64,000 nucleotides of DNA. Source: Sporocytophaga sp. (GTDB taxonomy: Bacteria; Bacteroidota; Bacteroidia; Cytophagales; Cytophagaceae). The stretch lies in NCBI RefSeq assembly GCF_017745095.1, contig NZ_JAGHZZ010000006.1, positions 1 to 64,000 on the forward strand, read 5' to 3'. The notes under the pieces are model-generated. The model did no database searches, had not been told where the DNA came from, and was given only the letters and a program-made list of their open reading frames with translations. Positions 25,378 to 34,798 of the stretch are shown here, in pieces (the stretch's first letter is position 1; each line of letters opens with the position of its first letter). Position numbers and translations under genes: made by a program.

Positions 25378-28300
25378 TTAAAAAATTTCACTTACAAAAC
25401 TTTCTTCTTTAGCTGGTTCATCAACCAGTATTTTAGCTTTTTTAGCTGATGTATCCTTTGACAGATAAGTATACATTGCTGGAATTACATAAAGCGTAAA
25501 CAACAAGGATATCATCAAACCTCCAACGATCACAATCCCCATCCCCATTCTGCTCTTTGCAGCAGCACCAAAAGCAATTGCAATTGGCAATGCACCCAAC
25601 GCAGTAGCCAAACTTGTCATTAATATAGGCCTCAACCTTCCGTTTGCAGCTTCCAACGCAGCTGTGCGTACATCCCTTCCGGATTCTTTAAGGTGATTTG
25701 CAAACTCGACTATAAGAATACCGTTTTTCGTTACTAGTCCGATTAGCATAATCATCCCGATCTGACTGAATATGTTATTGGTTTGATTAAAATACCACAA
25801 GGATATCACTCCTCCAGCAACAGCAAGTGGCACAGTAAGCATGATAATGAATGGATCTACAAAGCTTTCAAACTGAGCAGCAAGAATAAGATAGACAAGA
25901 ATCAAAGCCAATATAAAGATGTAAGATGTATTAGTTGAACTCTCTGCAAAGTCCCTTGCCTGCCCTATCAATGCTGTAGAAAAAGAATCGTCCAGCACCT
26001 TATCTTTAATGGCATTCATTGCCTCCACACCATCACCAATAGTTTTACCAGGAGCTAATCCTGCAGAAATCGTTGCAGCCTGATACCGGTTAAACCTGAA
26101 CAGCTGAGGCGGACTGCTTGACTCTTCAAACTCCACAAGGTTATCCAATTGAATTAAATTTCCCGAAGTATTTCTAACGTAAATATTCTTCAAATCAACA
26201 GACTCATTTCTATTCACTCTGTCAAACTGTCCAATCACCTGGTATTGTCTTCCATTCATTGAGAAGAAACCAAAACGTTGTCCGCTCAAAGCAAGCTGTA
26301 AAGTCTGAGCGATATCAGAAACATTCACCCCTACTTCCCTTGCCTTTTCACGGTTTATGCGAACCTGAATGTCCGGCCTGTTAAATTTAAGATTCACATC
26401 GACAATAGAAAACGTAGGATCTTTTTGTGCTTCATCCATAAACTTCGGAAGAAATTCTTCAAGCTTCTCAAAATCCGGAGCCTGAATAACATATTGTATA
26501 GGAAGCCCTCTTACGCCTGTATTGATTGTCTGATCCTGTCCCACCTGCACTTTAGCTTCTGGAAACTTCTTCACCAGTTGATTGATCTTATCTACGATCT
26601 CCTGCTGACTTCTTTCTCTTTTATCCGGATCAACAAGAGGTATTCTCGAAAAGCCGGAATTAACACCACCAGAACTAGAACCGCCCGGACTCGAGGCTGT
26701 AATAGCCATCACAAGCCTGTTTTCAGGAATCGAATCACGGATAAGTTTTACATATTTCTGCATGAACTCATCTGTATATTCATAAGATGCTCCTTCCGGT
26801 AATGTCATAGTGATACGCAACATGCTTCTATCCTCAGTCGGAGCAACTTCAGCAGGAATGATCTTCCAAATAAATACAGTACTTATCACAGCTATACCAA
26901 CTATGACAAATGCCAACCAACGACGTTTAAAAAAGGTGTCCAATGATCTTGCATAGGATTCATTTAACCAGATAAAAAATGGCTCTGAATAGGTATAAAA
27001 TCTGCTCTTTTTTGTATGATCATGCACTAACCATGCATTCAACATAGGTGTGAGACTGAGTGATACGAAAATTGAAATCAGAACGGCAGAAGAAACAACT
27101 ATTCCAAATTCCTTAAACAACTTTCCTACAAAGCCTTCCATGAATATGATGGGAAGAAATATAGCAGCAAGTGTAATTGAGGTAGATATAACGGCAAAAG
27201 TTATTTCTTTTGAACCATCTATAGCAGCCTGAAACGGAGACATGCCTTGCTCAAGCTTCTTGAAAATATTTTCTGTCACAACAATACCGTCATCTACAAC
27301 CAGTCCTGTAGCAAGTACAATAGCCAGAAGTGTAAGTACATTGATAGAAAAGCCGAAAATGAACATAACAAAAAACGTTCCGACCAGTGATACCGGAATA
27401 TCTATCAAAGGACGCAGTGCTATTGACCAGTCTCTGAAGAACAAATAGATAATTACTACAACCAGTAAGATTGCAATTATAAGGGTTTCTGTAACCTCTG
27501 TTATTGATTTTGTAATAAACTTTGTATTATCAGTTGAAACGGCGAGTTTAAAATCAGGAGGCAATTCTTTTTGGAGTTGCTCATATCTTTTATAAAATTC
27601 TTCCGCAATCTCTGTATGATTGGCTCCGGGCTGGGGAACAATGGAACATCCCAAGCTTGGAATATCATTAATTCTGAAAATGGATTCCTCATTCTCTGCT
27701 CCTAACCTCGCGTAGCCGATATCCTGAAGACGCACAACCTTTCCCGAAGCTGCCTTAATAATCATATTATTAAATCCGATTTCATCCTTAAACTTGGCAT
27801 TGGCTTTTACCGTCAATTCTGTCCTGTTGCCTTCCAGTCTTCCTGTTGGAAGCTCCACATTCTCTTTATCCAATGCCTGTCTTACATCCTGAAGAGTTAC
27901 TTTGAAAGCCGCAAGCTTTATCGGATCCAGCCATAACCGCATTGCAAACTTCTTTTCTCCGAAAAGGTAAACATATCCCACTCCTTTGATTGTCTGAAGT
28001 CTGGGCAGAATCATATTATCTACATAATCATTGAGCTCCAGATCAGTCATTTTATCATTGGTAACCGTCATTACAATAATATACTCCCCACCTACGTCTT
28101 TGCTCACAACAGGAGGAGCATCCAAGTCCTGGGGTAAAGAACGAAGAGTCTGAGAGACTTTATCTCTGACATCATTCGCAGCTGTTTCAAGGTCTGCATC
28201 AAGATTAAACTCTACTGAAATAGAACTTGAACCAAGGCTACTTGTAGAAGAAATAGATTTAACACCCTCAATGCCATTCAAGGCTTTTTCCAGTGGGTAA

Positions 28301-28491
28301 GTAATCTGAGCTTCAACGATCTCAGCACTAGCACCTGCATAGGAAGTCCTTACAGAAACCATCGGAGCTTCTACAACAGGAAACTCCCGTATACCAAGTG
28401 CCCGGAATCCCATAAAGCCAAAAAAGAGAATGATGAGATTCATCACAATGGCTAATACCGGTCTCTTGATACTTAATGTCGATAAACTCAT
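25378..28491 (-). CDS. RND-family efflux transporter permease
   Basis: 1037 aa, full length for the HAE1/AcrB family. The N terminus (LSIKRPVLAIVMNLIILFFG) and the 12-TM layout with two large periplasmic loops are evident. The TM4 proton-relay region carries TGLVVDDGIVVTENI with paired Asp. It should pump amphipathic compounds from periplasm to outside, driven by the proton gradient. It follows the adaptor gene by 7 bp. No TolC-type outer-membrane gene is present, so the pump must borrow one from elsewhere. Confidence 0.95.
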   Translation of the reverse strand: MSLSTLSIKRPVLAIVMNLIILFFGFMGFRALGIREFPVVEAPMVSVRTSYAGASAEIVEAQITYPLEKALNGIEGVKSISSTSSLGSSSISVEFNLDADLETAANDVRDKVSQTLRSLPQDLDAPPVVSKDVGGEYIIVMTVTNDKMTDLELNDYVDNMILPRLQTIKGVGYVYLFGEKKFAMRLWLDPIKLAAFKVTLQDVRQALDKENVELPTGRLEGNRTELTVKANAKFKDEIGFNNMIIKAASGKVVRLQDIGYARLGAENEESIFRINDIPSLGCSIVPQPGANHTEIAEEFYKRYEQLQKELPPDFKLAVSTDNTKFITKSITEVTETLIIAILLVVVIIYLFFRDWSIALRPLIDIPVSLVGTFFVMFIFGFSINVLTLLAIVLATGLVVDDGIVVTENIFKKLEQGMSPFQAAIDGSKEITFAVISTSITLAAIFLPIIFMEGFVGKLFKEFGIVVSSAVLISIFVSLSLTPMLNAWLVHDHTKKSRFYTYSEPFFIWLNESYARSLDTFFKRRWLAFVIVGIAVISTVFIWKIIPAEVAPTEDRSMLRITMTLPEGASYEYTDEFMQKYVKLIRDSIPENRLVMAITASSPGGSSSGGVNSGFSRIPLVDPDKRERSQQEIVDKINQLVKKFPEAKVQVGQDQTINTGVRGLPIQYVIQAPDFEKLEEFLPKFMDEAQKDPTFSIVDVNLKFNRPDIQVRINREKAREVGVNVSDIAQTLQLALSGQRFGFFSMNGRQYQVIGQFDRVNRNESVDLKNIYVRNTSGNLIQLDNLVEFEESSSPPQLFRFNRYQAATISAGLAPGKTIGDGVEAMNAIKDKVLDDSFSTALIGQARDFAESSTNTSYIFILALILVYLILAAQFESFVDPFIIMLTVPLAVAGGVISLWYFNQTNNIFSQIGMIMLIGLVTKNGILIVEFANHLKESGRDVRTAALEAANGRLRPILMTSLATALGALPIAIAFGAAAKSRMGMGIVIVGGLMISLLFTLYVIPAMYTYLSKDTSAKKAKILVDEPAKEESFVSEIF

Positions 28492-28498
28492 AAGTCAA

Positions 28499-29590
28499 TT
28501 ATCCTTCTCTGTTAACTGCGACTCTTTCCTTTGACTTCACAACTTTAACTTTAGCTTCATTCTTAAGCCTGAAGTTACCATTGATCACAACTGAATCTCC
28601 TACCGAAATGCCGGATATAATCTGAAGAAAATCTTCCGTACGAATTCCGGTTTTGACTATCTTTTCTTGAGCAATTCCATCCTTCACTACAAAGACAATT
28701 TTATTATTAGTTACTGGAACGATTGCTTCTGTAGGAACAAACAATGTTTTAGAATTTTCATTTTGTTTAAGCTCAACATTTACGAATGTTCCGGGTAAAA
28801 GCTTTCCATTCGTATTTGCACAAATTGCATGATAACGGACGCTTCTGCTATCTGTATCAATGGCAGGATCTTTAATTATTATTTTTGCAGAAAAGACATC
28901 TTTCAAGCCTTCAGCTCTGAACTGAATGTGATCACCAGTCTGAATGATAGCAGAATATTTTTCAGGAAGATAAAACTCAATTTTAACGGGATCCACCTGG
29001 TAAATAGATGCAGCAGTAATCGCAGGGGTTATATATGCACCAGGCCCAAGAGAATGAATACCGATCAAGCCATTAAAAGGTGCTCTGATTTCTGTTTTGG
29101 CAATTTGTGTTTGTACGAAAGCGCTATCAGCTCTGAGTGTTAAAAGATTTGCCAAAGCATTGTCATATTCCTGTCTGCTGATACCATTTATTTCCAATAG
29201 CTGACGTTGTCTTTCTTCATTGGATGAGGCGAGTTTAATTTGAGCCTTCAGCTTTGTTAACTGCGCTTGATATTCGGCATCATTTACCTTCAATAAAAGT
29301 GTTCCGTTTTTTACAAATTGACCTTCTGGGAGATTCAGATAAATCACCCTGCCACTTGCCTCAGCCTTCAGTTCAGTTGCTTCGTTGGCAAGTATAGTCC
29401 CGGTTGCATAAACTTTAGGTTCTATGCTTTCATTACCTACGACAAATACAGACACCGGAGTAGAGAGCTTATCAGGAGATTTCTTCGCGGTGTTTGATTT
29501 GCCTTTGTCTGATGTAAAAAACTTTGCTTTTATAAATATCAGAGCACTTAATATCGTTGCTAAGATGAAGTAGATTTTAAATCTTCTCAT
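28499..29590 (-). CDS. RND efflux periplasmic adaptor (membrane fusion protein)
   Basis: 363 aa. An N-terminal membrane anchor (residues 6-22) is followed by a lipoyl-like half (ELKAEASGRVIYLNLPEGQF), a helical hairpin (about 95-150), the matching second lipoyl half (TEIRAPFNGLIGIHSLGPG) and a beta-barrel region. This is the AcrA/MexA-type arrangement. It links the permease at 25378 to an outer-membrane channel. It is the first gene of the two-gene operon. Confidence 0.95.
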   Translation of the reverse strand: MRRFKIYFILATILSALIFIKAKFFTSDKGKSNTAKKSPDKLSTPVSVFVVGNESIEPKVYATGTILANEATELKAEASGRVIYLNLPEGQFVKNGTLLLKVNDAEYQAQLTKLKAQIKLASSNEERQRQLLEINGISRQEYDNALANLLTLRADSAFVQTQIAKTEIRAPFNGLIGIHSLGPGAYITPAITAASIYQVDPVKIEFYLPEKYSAIIQTGDHIQFRAEGLKDVFSAKIIIKDPAIDTDSRSVRYHAICANTNGKLLPGTFVNVELKQNENSKTLFVPTEAIVPVTNNKIVFVVKDGIAQEKIVKTGIRTEDFLQIISGISVGDSVVINGNFRLKNEAKVKVVKSKERVAVNREG

Positions 29591-29643
29591 TGCTTAAACT
29601 TAATTGGTGGTGAATTAAAATTTTTAAAATTCAAATAAAATAA

Positions 29644-29678
29644 CCTTGTTCTGCTCCTGAATAATGAGCAAAACAAGG
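29644..29678 (-). terminator. terminator of the hydroxylase operon
   Basis: CCTTGTTCTGCTC/GAGCAAAACAAGG stem (13 bp, one mismatch) with a 9-nt loop is followed on the minus strand by TTATTTTATTT. It lies 34 bp after the stop at 29712. Confidence 0.8.
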
Positions 29679-29711
29679 GATTCGGTGCAATCACCCAATA
29701 TTATATATATA

Positions 29712-30686
29712 CTAAACAGCTACTTGATTATATTGAGGTTCCTCCAGAAGTTCTTTATGTAATGCTGGTTCAGGAAGATTGCTCTTTAAATCTTTAACTG
29801 TATACCCTCCAGTTTCTCCTACTTCATCATAGAATTCTGGACCTCCAAGAGCCAGTTCACTTCCGACTTTCTTCGATTTGAAGAAAGGCCATAAGAACTG
29901 AACATACCATTCCTCTTTGAAGTAGTGTTTCACTCCATAGCCTGCAGGATATTGTCTTGTGATAAGGCCTGTACCAAAGATAATGTCCCAGATAAAGAAC
30001 ATATTGCCGAAGTTTCCTTTGTAGTGGCCAACGCCATCATTTGCATCAGCATGATGTGCGTGATGAGTAGCTGGTGTAGAAATAAGTCTTTCAAGGACCC
30101 ATGCGACAGGATGCAAAATTTTATATTTATAAAATGGTTTATCCCATGTGATACTGGAATGTGCTGATAAAGTGATCAAAGACTTTATTCCCTTTACAAA
30201 TAAGGCAGGAAAGCCTAATCCCAGAAAGACAAGGGTTGCAGTGAGATATGTCTGGGAAAAGAAAACTGTATAGATAATATTTTGTCTGCTGGCCATAGCC
30301 ATTCCCATATAGGACGCAGAATGGTGCGTTCTGTGAAACCTCCATAACCATGGAATTTCATGATGCAGACGATGATACCAATACTGAGTAAGGTCATCTG
30401 CTACAGCTATTATTGCAAATCCAAACCAGAACGGTACCCATGAAAATATTCCCATCATGCCAGGGAACAATACAGGCAGTGCTTTCAGAGTGAAGAAAGC
30501 AAAAACAGGAGCTAATAGAATTTTCGGTGCTGCATAACAAATTAAGTCTGTAGCCTTTTCATTTTCATCCCAGTCATGTTTATCATAAAGACCTACTAAA
30601 AACTCTGTAATACCTAATACCAATACAATCACAGATAGCCCCCAGGAGCCAAGGTTTTCGAATACTGATGTAACGATTTCTTTCAT
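29712..30686 (-). CDS. sterol desaturase/fatty acid hydroxylase family membrane enzyme
   Basis: 324 aa with four or more membrane segments. The eight-histidine di-iron signature is complete: HRLHH (105-109), HRTHH (118-122) and HHAHH (208-212). Family members insert a hydroxyl group or desaturate lipids using oxygen and an electron donor; alkylglycerol monooxygenase-like and carotenoid hydroxylase activities also occur. It is the last gene of an operon with two single-pass micro-proteins just upstream (gaps 6 and 3 bp), possible subunits or electron-transfer partners. Confidence 0.9.
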   Translation of the reverse strand: MKEIVTSVFENLGSWGLSVIVLVLGITEFLVGLYDKHDWDENEKATDLICYAAPKILLAPVFAFFTLKALPVLFPGMMGIFSWVPFWFGFAIIAVADDLTQYWYHRLHHEIPWLWRFHRTHHSASYMGMAMASRQNIIYTVFFSQTYLTATLVFLGLGFPALFVKGIKSLITLSAHSSITWDKPFYKYKILHPVAWVLERLISTPATHHAHHADANDGVGHYKGNFGNMFFIWDIIFGTGLITRQYPAGYGVKHYFKEEWYVQFLWPFFKSKKVGSELALGGPEFYDEVGETGGYTVKDLKSNLPEPALHKELLEEPQYNQVAV

Positions 30687-30692
30687 AGCTTT

Positions 30693-30875
30693 TTATTTCT
30701 TTTTATATCTGTCAAATTGACCATAATATGCTTTCTGGTCTTTATTCTTCCATGGCTTCTCTCCTGTGACCTTCAGGTATATAAACAAAGCCACTACAGG
30801 CAATGAGTATAATACAATACTCAGCAATGCATTTCTGATAATTCTATTTCTTATAGATGGATCCGGTGCAGACAT
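30693..30875 (-). CDS. small membrane protein, 60 aa, in the hydroxylase operon
   Basis: One membrane segment (ALLSIVLYSLPVVALFIYLKV) with basic ends, C terminus FDRYKKK. It lies 6 bp upstream of the hydroxylase start and 3 bp after the 65-aa gene. Tight spacing supports a real gene. I recognise no family. Confidence 0.6.
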   Translation of the reverse strand: MSAPDPSIRNRIIRNALLSIVLYSLPVVALFIYLKVTGEKPWKNKDQKAYYGQFDRYKKK

Positions 30876-30878
30876 AGC

Positions 30879-31076
30879 TTATTGGTTTAGATTGATACTT
30901 GATTCAGTTTTGTTTACAGGTTCTTCCTGCTCTATCTGAAAAATGCGGGCAGTAAGCAGAAGACCTCCAACTATAATGATTATTGGAGCAAGGTAAATCA
31001 ACACTGTTACCCCTATTTTTTTGATAAGCAATAAAGCATCGCTTAGCGCTATTTTAGATCTCGACTCTTTAATCAT
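30879..31076 (-). CDS. small membrane protein, 65 aa, first gene of the hydroxylase operon
   Basis: A single membrane segment (VTVLIYLAPIIIIVGGLLLT) with a polar C-terminal tail. It is placed 3 bp upstream of the 60-aa gene, with the intergenic regulatory region at 31077-31429 before it. It has no recognisable motif and may assist assembly of the di-iron enzyme. Confidence 0.6.
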   Translation of the reverse strand: MIKESRSKIALSDALLLIKKIGVTVLIYLAPIIIIVGGLLLTARIFQIEQEEPVNKTESSINLNQ

Positions 31077-31143
31077 ATATATCCTATCGGTTAAGTAGAT
31101 TTTATAAATAAAAAAAACGACTCTTTGTTTAAACCTTCCTGAC

Positions 31144-31170
31144 GTTTTTTACTTTTCACATGTAAAAAAC
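31144..31170. promoter_or_regulatory. perfect inverted repeat, possible operator
   Basis: GTTTTTTAC-TTTTCACAT-GTAAAAAAC has perfect 9-bp arms. It lies 68 bp upstream of the micro-protein gene of the hydroxylase operon and 260 bp from the TonB receptor. Symmetry suits a dimeric regulator; the regulator is unknown. Confidence 0.45.
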
Positions 31171-31336
31171 TATCTGACGATTATTAAATGAATTGATGGT
31201 TGTTTTCCACTTGGTGGCTTAATGGATTGTAAAGATATAGCTTTTATTCATTGCATATTTTCACAATCGGTCAGAATACCACTACGAAGACAACTTGAAA
31301 GGAGTATCCAGATTTTATTTCCCTAATACTCTTAAC

Positions 31337-31404
31337 AGTATGTTAAAACCTGTTTTCGGTTTCATACCACTAACCGCTGAGACAAAATGAAATTTTAACA
31401 TACT
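31337..31404. promoter_or_regulatory. perfect 12-bp inverted repeat upstream of the TonB receptor
   Basis: AGTATGTTAAAA (31337-31348) and TTTTAACATACT (31393-31404) are exact inverted copies separated by 44 bp. The downstream arm ends 25 bp before the ATG. A TATCTTTA that could serve as a Bacteroidota -7 element lies at about 31410. The pair may be two half-operators or an RNA stem in the leader. Confidence 0.55.
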
Positions 31405-31429
31405 TTTTATATCTTTAGCATACTTGACT

Positions 31430-33565
31430 ATGAAGATATTTTTCCGAAACATTATCATTGTTATCCTTGCTCACTCAGCGTTCTCTTTGAATGCGCAAAT
31501 GACCACGGATTCTTTAGCTGCTATTGAAATCAAAGCAAGCAGAAACAATTCTGATCTTAAATCTATACCTTCCGCAACTACACTTGTTGGTAAAGAGCAG
31601 TTTCAGACTAATAGAACAGGGATATTTATAGAAGATGCTTTAAAGAATGTACCTGGTATTTTTGTTCAAAACAGAAATAATTTTGCTCAGGGAGAAAGAA
31701 TTATTATCAGGGGTCAGGGTAGCCGTTCTGCCTTTGGGTTACGTAATATAAAAGTGTTTCTTGATGGCATTCCACTCACCTCCGCAGATGGTACTACTCA
31801 GTTAACAGGTGCTGATCTGTATTCCCTTTCCTCTATAGAGGTTTTAAGAGGTCCTTCTTCCCAAATATACGGAAATTCATCTGGAGGAGTGATTTATCTT
31901 AAATCGGACCTTCCGAGTCAAAGAGGATATTCCTTTGAAAATTTTCTTATCTCAGGTTCCTATGGCTTGTTTAAAGCAGGTGCCAAATTCAGCAAATCCA
32001 ATAATAAAGCTTCCCTTTTAATAAGTGGAAATGTGACAGATATTAAGGGTTACAGAGAATTTTCAAATGCTCGTTTTTACACATTAAATATGGCATTTAA
32101 AAAGAAGTTGAAAAAAAACTATACACTTTCCTTCGTTCAAAACTTCTATTTTGCTCCGTTTCTTTATAATCCTTCCGGCTTAACATATGCAGAGACAAGC
32201 GATCCTCAAAAGACCAGAATGGCTATAAAGAAAAATGCCAGTGGTAAAACTTTGCTTCAGGGAATCAGTGGTATCAACCTCATAAAAAAAATATCAGGTA
32301 ATCAAGAGTTAGATCTTTCAATCTTTTATCTTGGCAGAAAGCTCAATAATCCCATAATTGGTAGGTATATTGACCTTACAAGACATTCGGGAGGGGCTAG
32401 ATTGGCATATATCAAAAAAATTGATCTCGATAAAACCTTCGTAAACATCAGAACGGGGATTGACTACGAATTTCAATTTGACAAACGTTCCGAATATGAA
32501 AACAAAGGTGTAACAGACAAAGACCTTGCAGAGCTTCCAATACAGGATCTAATTTCAGCGGTGGCCAAGGGAAAGCTTTTGTTAAAACAAAACGAACATA
32601 TCCATAACGGAGGATTTTATATACTTTCCGATATTGAGAGACAGAGGTTCAAACTGACTATGGCCTTAAGGTACGATCTAATTAATTTTTCAGTAGCAGA
32701 TAAATTACCTGACTCAATTAATCAGTCGGGTAGCAACACATTTTATAAATTGAATCCGGGAGCAGGTCTCACATATAAGCTCAGCGATTATTCAAATATT
32801 TATTCAAATTTTTCAACCTCTTTTCAGACACCTACTGCAAATGAATTCAGTAATAATATAAATGGCAGCGGCTTTAACAAACAGCTTCAACCCGAAAGAA
32901 CTCGCAGCGGAGAGGCTGGAATAAGAATTTTCAAAACACTCTATTACATTGACATAGCAGCTTTTTATGTAAGAACAACAAACCAGCTTATTCCTTATCA
33001 GACAAATTCAGGAGGAGATCAGTTTTTTTACCGCAATGCTGCTGCCACACAGAACAAAGGATTAGAGGTAAGCGGATTTGTAACACCTATTAGAGGTTTA
33101 AAAATAAATATGAATTATACCCTTATGGATTATACTTTTATTGATTATCAATACAACTCTAACGGGCAAATACTTCAATTGAAAGGTAATAAGGTACCAG
33201 GTACCGCCAATCATAGAATCTATTCCAATCTAGCTTTTATCCCGGTTAAAAATTTTATCATTGAAATGAGTGGACAATGGAACGGAAAAGTTTATACAAA
33301 CGACCTTAATGATTCTGAACCCGGATTAGCCAGCACAGGTGTATTTGTAAATAAAAGCTACTGGACCTTTGATACAAAGGTAGGTTATACATTTGAAGCA
33401 GGTTCACTAGCCTTTAATATCTTCGGAGGAATAAATAATCTGTTTAACAGGAATTATTCCAGCTCTGTAATACCAAATGCAGCAGGTCAAAGATACTTTG
33501 AACCTTCTCCTGCAAGAAATATCTATATTGGCTTAAAAACCACTCTTAAGAAGGAGAAATCATAA
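31430..33565 (+). CDS. TonB-dependent outer-membrane receptor
   Basis: About 711 aa from ATG 31430 (TTG 31424 is the alternative). Signal peptide about 1-22 (ending NAQM). Residues 30-150 are the plug domain, with GERIIIRGQGSRSAF and IEVLRGPSSQIYGNSSGG, followed by a 22-strand barrel and a C terminus like other siderophore-type receptors. It lacks the carboxypeptidase-like N-terminal domain of SusC-type receptors. It would import a chelate or vitamin with TonB energy. There is no clear substrate clue nearby. Its stop overlaps the convergent PhzF gene by 6 bp. Confidence 0.9.
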   Translation: MKIFFRNIIIVILAHSAFSLNAQMTTDSLAAIEIKASRNNSDLKSIPSATTLVGKEQFQTNRTGIFIEDALKNVPGIFVQNRNNFAQGERIIIRGQGSRSAFGLRNIKVFLDGIPLTSADGTTQLTGADLYSLSSIEVLRGPSSQIYGNSSGGVIYLKSDLPSQRGYSFENFLISGSYGLFKAGAKFSKSNNKASLLISGNVTDIKGYREFSNARFYTLNMAFKKKLKKNYTLSFVQNFYFAPFLYNPSGLTYAETSDPQKTRMAIKKNASGKTLLQGISGINLIKKISGNQELDLSIFYLGRKLNNPIIGRYIDLTRHSGGARLAYIKKIDLDKTFVNIRTGIDYEFQFDKRSEYENKGVTDKDLAELPIQDLISAVAKGKLLLKQNEHIHNGGFYILSDIERQRFKLTMALRYDLINFSVADKLPDSINQSGSNTFYKLNPGAGLTYKLSDYSNIYSNFSTSFQTPTANEFSNNINGSGFNKQLQPERTRSGEAGIRIFKTLYYIDIAAFYVRTTNQLIPYQTNSGGDQFFYRNAAATQNKGLEVSGFVTPIRGLKINMNYTLMDYTFIDYQYNSNGQILQLKGNKVPGTANHRIYSNLAFIPVKNFIIEMSGQWNGKVYTNDLNDSEPGLASTGVFVNKSYWTFDTKVGYTFEAGSLAFNIFGGINNLFNRNYSSSVIPNAAGQRYFEPSPARNIYIGLKTTLKKEKS

Positions 33566-34348
33566 TAAGATTTCTCCCTTTATAACTGTTACGGCTTTAC
33601 CCGTAAGATAAACACGATCATTATCTAATAATACTTTAATTTCCCCACCCCGTTTGGAAGCCTGATAAGCCTGAAATGAATTCTTGCCCAGGACCTTATT
33701 CCAATAGGTAGCCAGCATGCAATGTGCAGAACCAGTTACTGGGTCTTCATCAATTCCAAAGGCAGGACCAAAAACCCTTGAAACAAAATCATACTCCTTA
33801 TCTTTTGCTGTAATGATTATTACAAACTCGCCTAGCTTCAGTAATTTTTCTGAATCAGGTAAAAAGCTATTTACTTCAACCCTATCCTTAAGCTCAATCA
33901 CCATATAACCTTTATCAGATTCTTCAAAACCAACTGGCTCAACTCCAAGCTGAATTTTCACCAATTCTTTTGAATTAGTATCCTTCCCTCTAATTGCAGG
34001 GAAATCCAATTGAATACAATCTCCCTCTCTTTTTGCAGACAATACTCCTGATAATGTATGAAAATTAATTTTATCTGATTGAACAACTCCTTCCTGCCAC
34101 ATGATATGCGCTGTGGCAAGAGTTGCATGTCCGCATAACTTTACTTCTTTTTCGGGAGTAAACCATCTAAGGTTATATCCATCTTTGAGAGGGTAAACAA
34201 ATGCAGTTTCTGCAAGATTCATTTCATTAGCAATTTTCTGCATTAATTGTTCTTCCATTGGAGCTTCCAGAACCATCACTCCGGCAGGGTTTCCTTTAAA
34301 AGCGACATCTGTAAATGCATCTACCTGATATATATTTTTCTTAGACAT
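33560..34348 (-). CDS. PhzF-family isomerase/epimerase-like protein
   Basis: About 262 aa from ATG 34348. PhzF fold signatures are visible: QVDAFTDVAFKGNPAGV at the N terminus, MNLAETAFV (catalytic Glu), WFTPEKEVKLCGHATLATAH, and FGPAFGIDEDPVTGSAHC in the second half. Characterised members act on trans-2,3-dihydro-3-hydroxyanthranilate or diaminopimelate-like substrates; most are uncharacterised. It lies downstream of the GGCT-like and nitroreductase-like genes on the same strand and overlaps the convergent TonB receptor. Confidence 0.9.
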   Translation of the reverse strand: MSKKNIYQVDAFTDVAFKGNPAGVMVLEAPMEEQLMQKIANEMNLAETAFVYPLKDGYNLRWFTPEKEVKLCGHATLATAHIMWQEGVVQSDKINFHTLSGVLSAKREGDCIQLDFPAIRGKDTNSKELVKIQLGVEPVGFEESDKGYMVIELKDRVEVNSFLPDSEKLLKLGEFVIIITAKDKEYDFVSRVFGPAFGIDEDPVTGSAHCMLATYWNKVLGKNSFQAYQASKRGGEIKVLLDNDRVYLTGKAVTVIKGEILL

Positions 34349-34382
34349 AAAAGTCAATATTTAATTGTAAAAAATGAATAAA

Positions 34383-34739
34383 TTATTTCTTATAAATCAA
34401 CCAATCTCCCCCTGATACTTCAGGCAGGAAAGGCGTCTTATTATCATTTAAGATATAAATGTAAAAATCAAAACCTGGTAATATTTTCCTTTGATACTCC
34501 TGGCCTTCATACTCGTCAAGCGTTAATAATACATCTTCTTGTTTTATAGCAAACATATCACCTGTTATGGCATCTTCCGGATCTGCTGTATAAACTGCAA
34601 AGGGATATTCTCCTGCATCATAAAGTTTAAAACCGGAAACAGATATACCCTCATTCAGCAATTCGCATCCCCTCATGAGATGATGGGCATTTCCTCCATT
34701 TCTTAAAGTACCGTATACAAATATCTTTTCGACCTTCAC
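34383..34739 (-). CDS. gamma-glutamylcyclotransferase-like (AIG2 family) protein
   Basis: About 118 aa with a GTG start at 34739 (TTG 34754 is possible). The glycine-rich loop YGTLRNG is near residue 8 and the catalytic-type Glu is in LDEYEG near residue 77. Family members cyclise gamma-glutamyl groups to 5-oxoproline; many bacterial paralogues have no proven substrate. It lies 44 bp downstream of the nitroreductase-like gene and 34 bp upstream of PhzF, suggesting one operon. Confidence 0.85.
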   Translation of the reverse strand: MKVEKIFVYGTLRNGGNAHHLMRGCELLNEGISVSGFKLYDAGEYPFAVYTADPEDAITGDMFAIKQEDVLLTLDEYEGQEYQRKILPGFDFYIYILNDNKTPFLPEVSGGDWLIYKK

Positions 34740-34798
34740 TATATAAAGATACAAACATATCTTTTATAGTACGAGCTGTCCTTTACAATTCTTTCGAT

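Noticed and set aside
25378-29590. Complete tripartite efflux operon
   Set aside because: No outer-membrane channel gene lies on either side, so only the permease and adaptor can be called.
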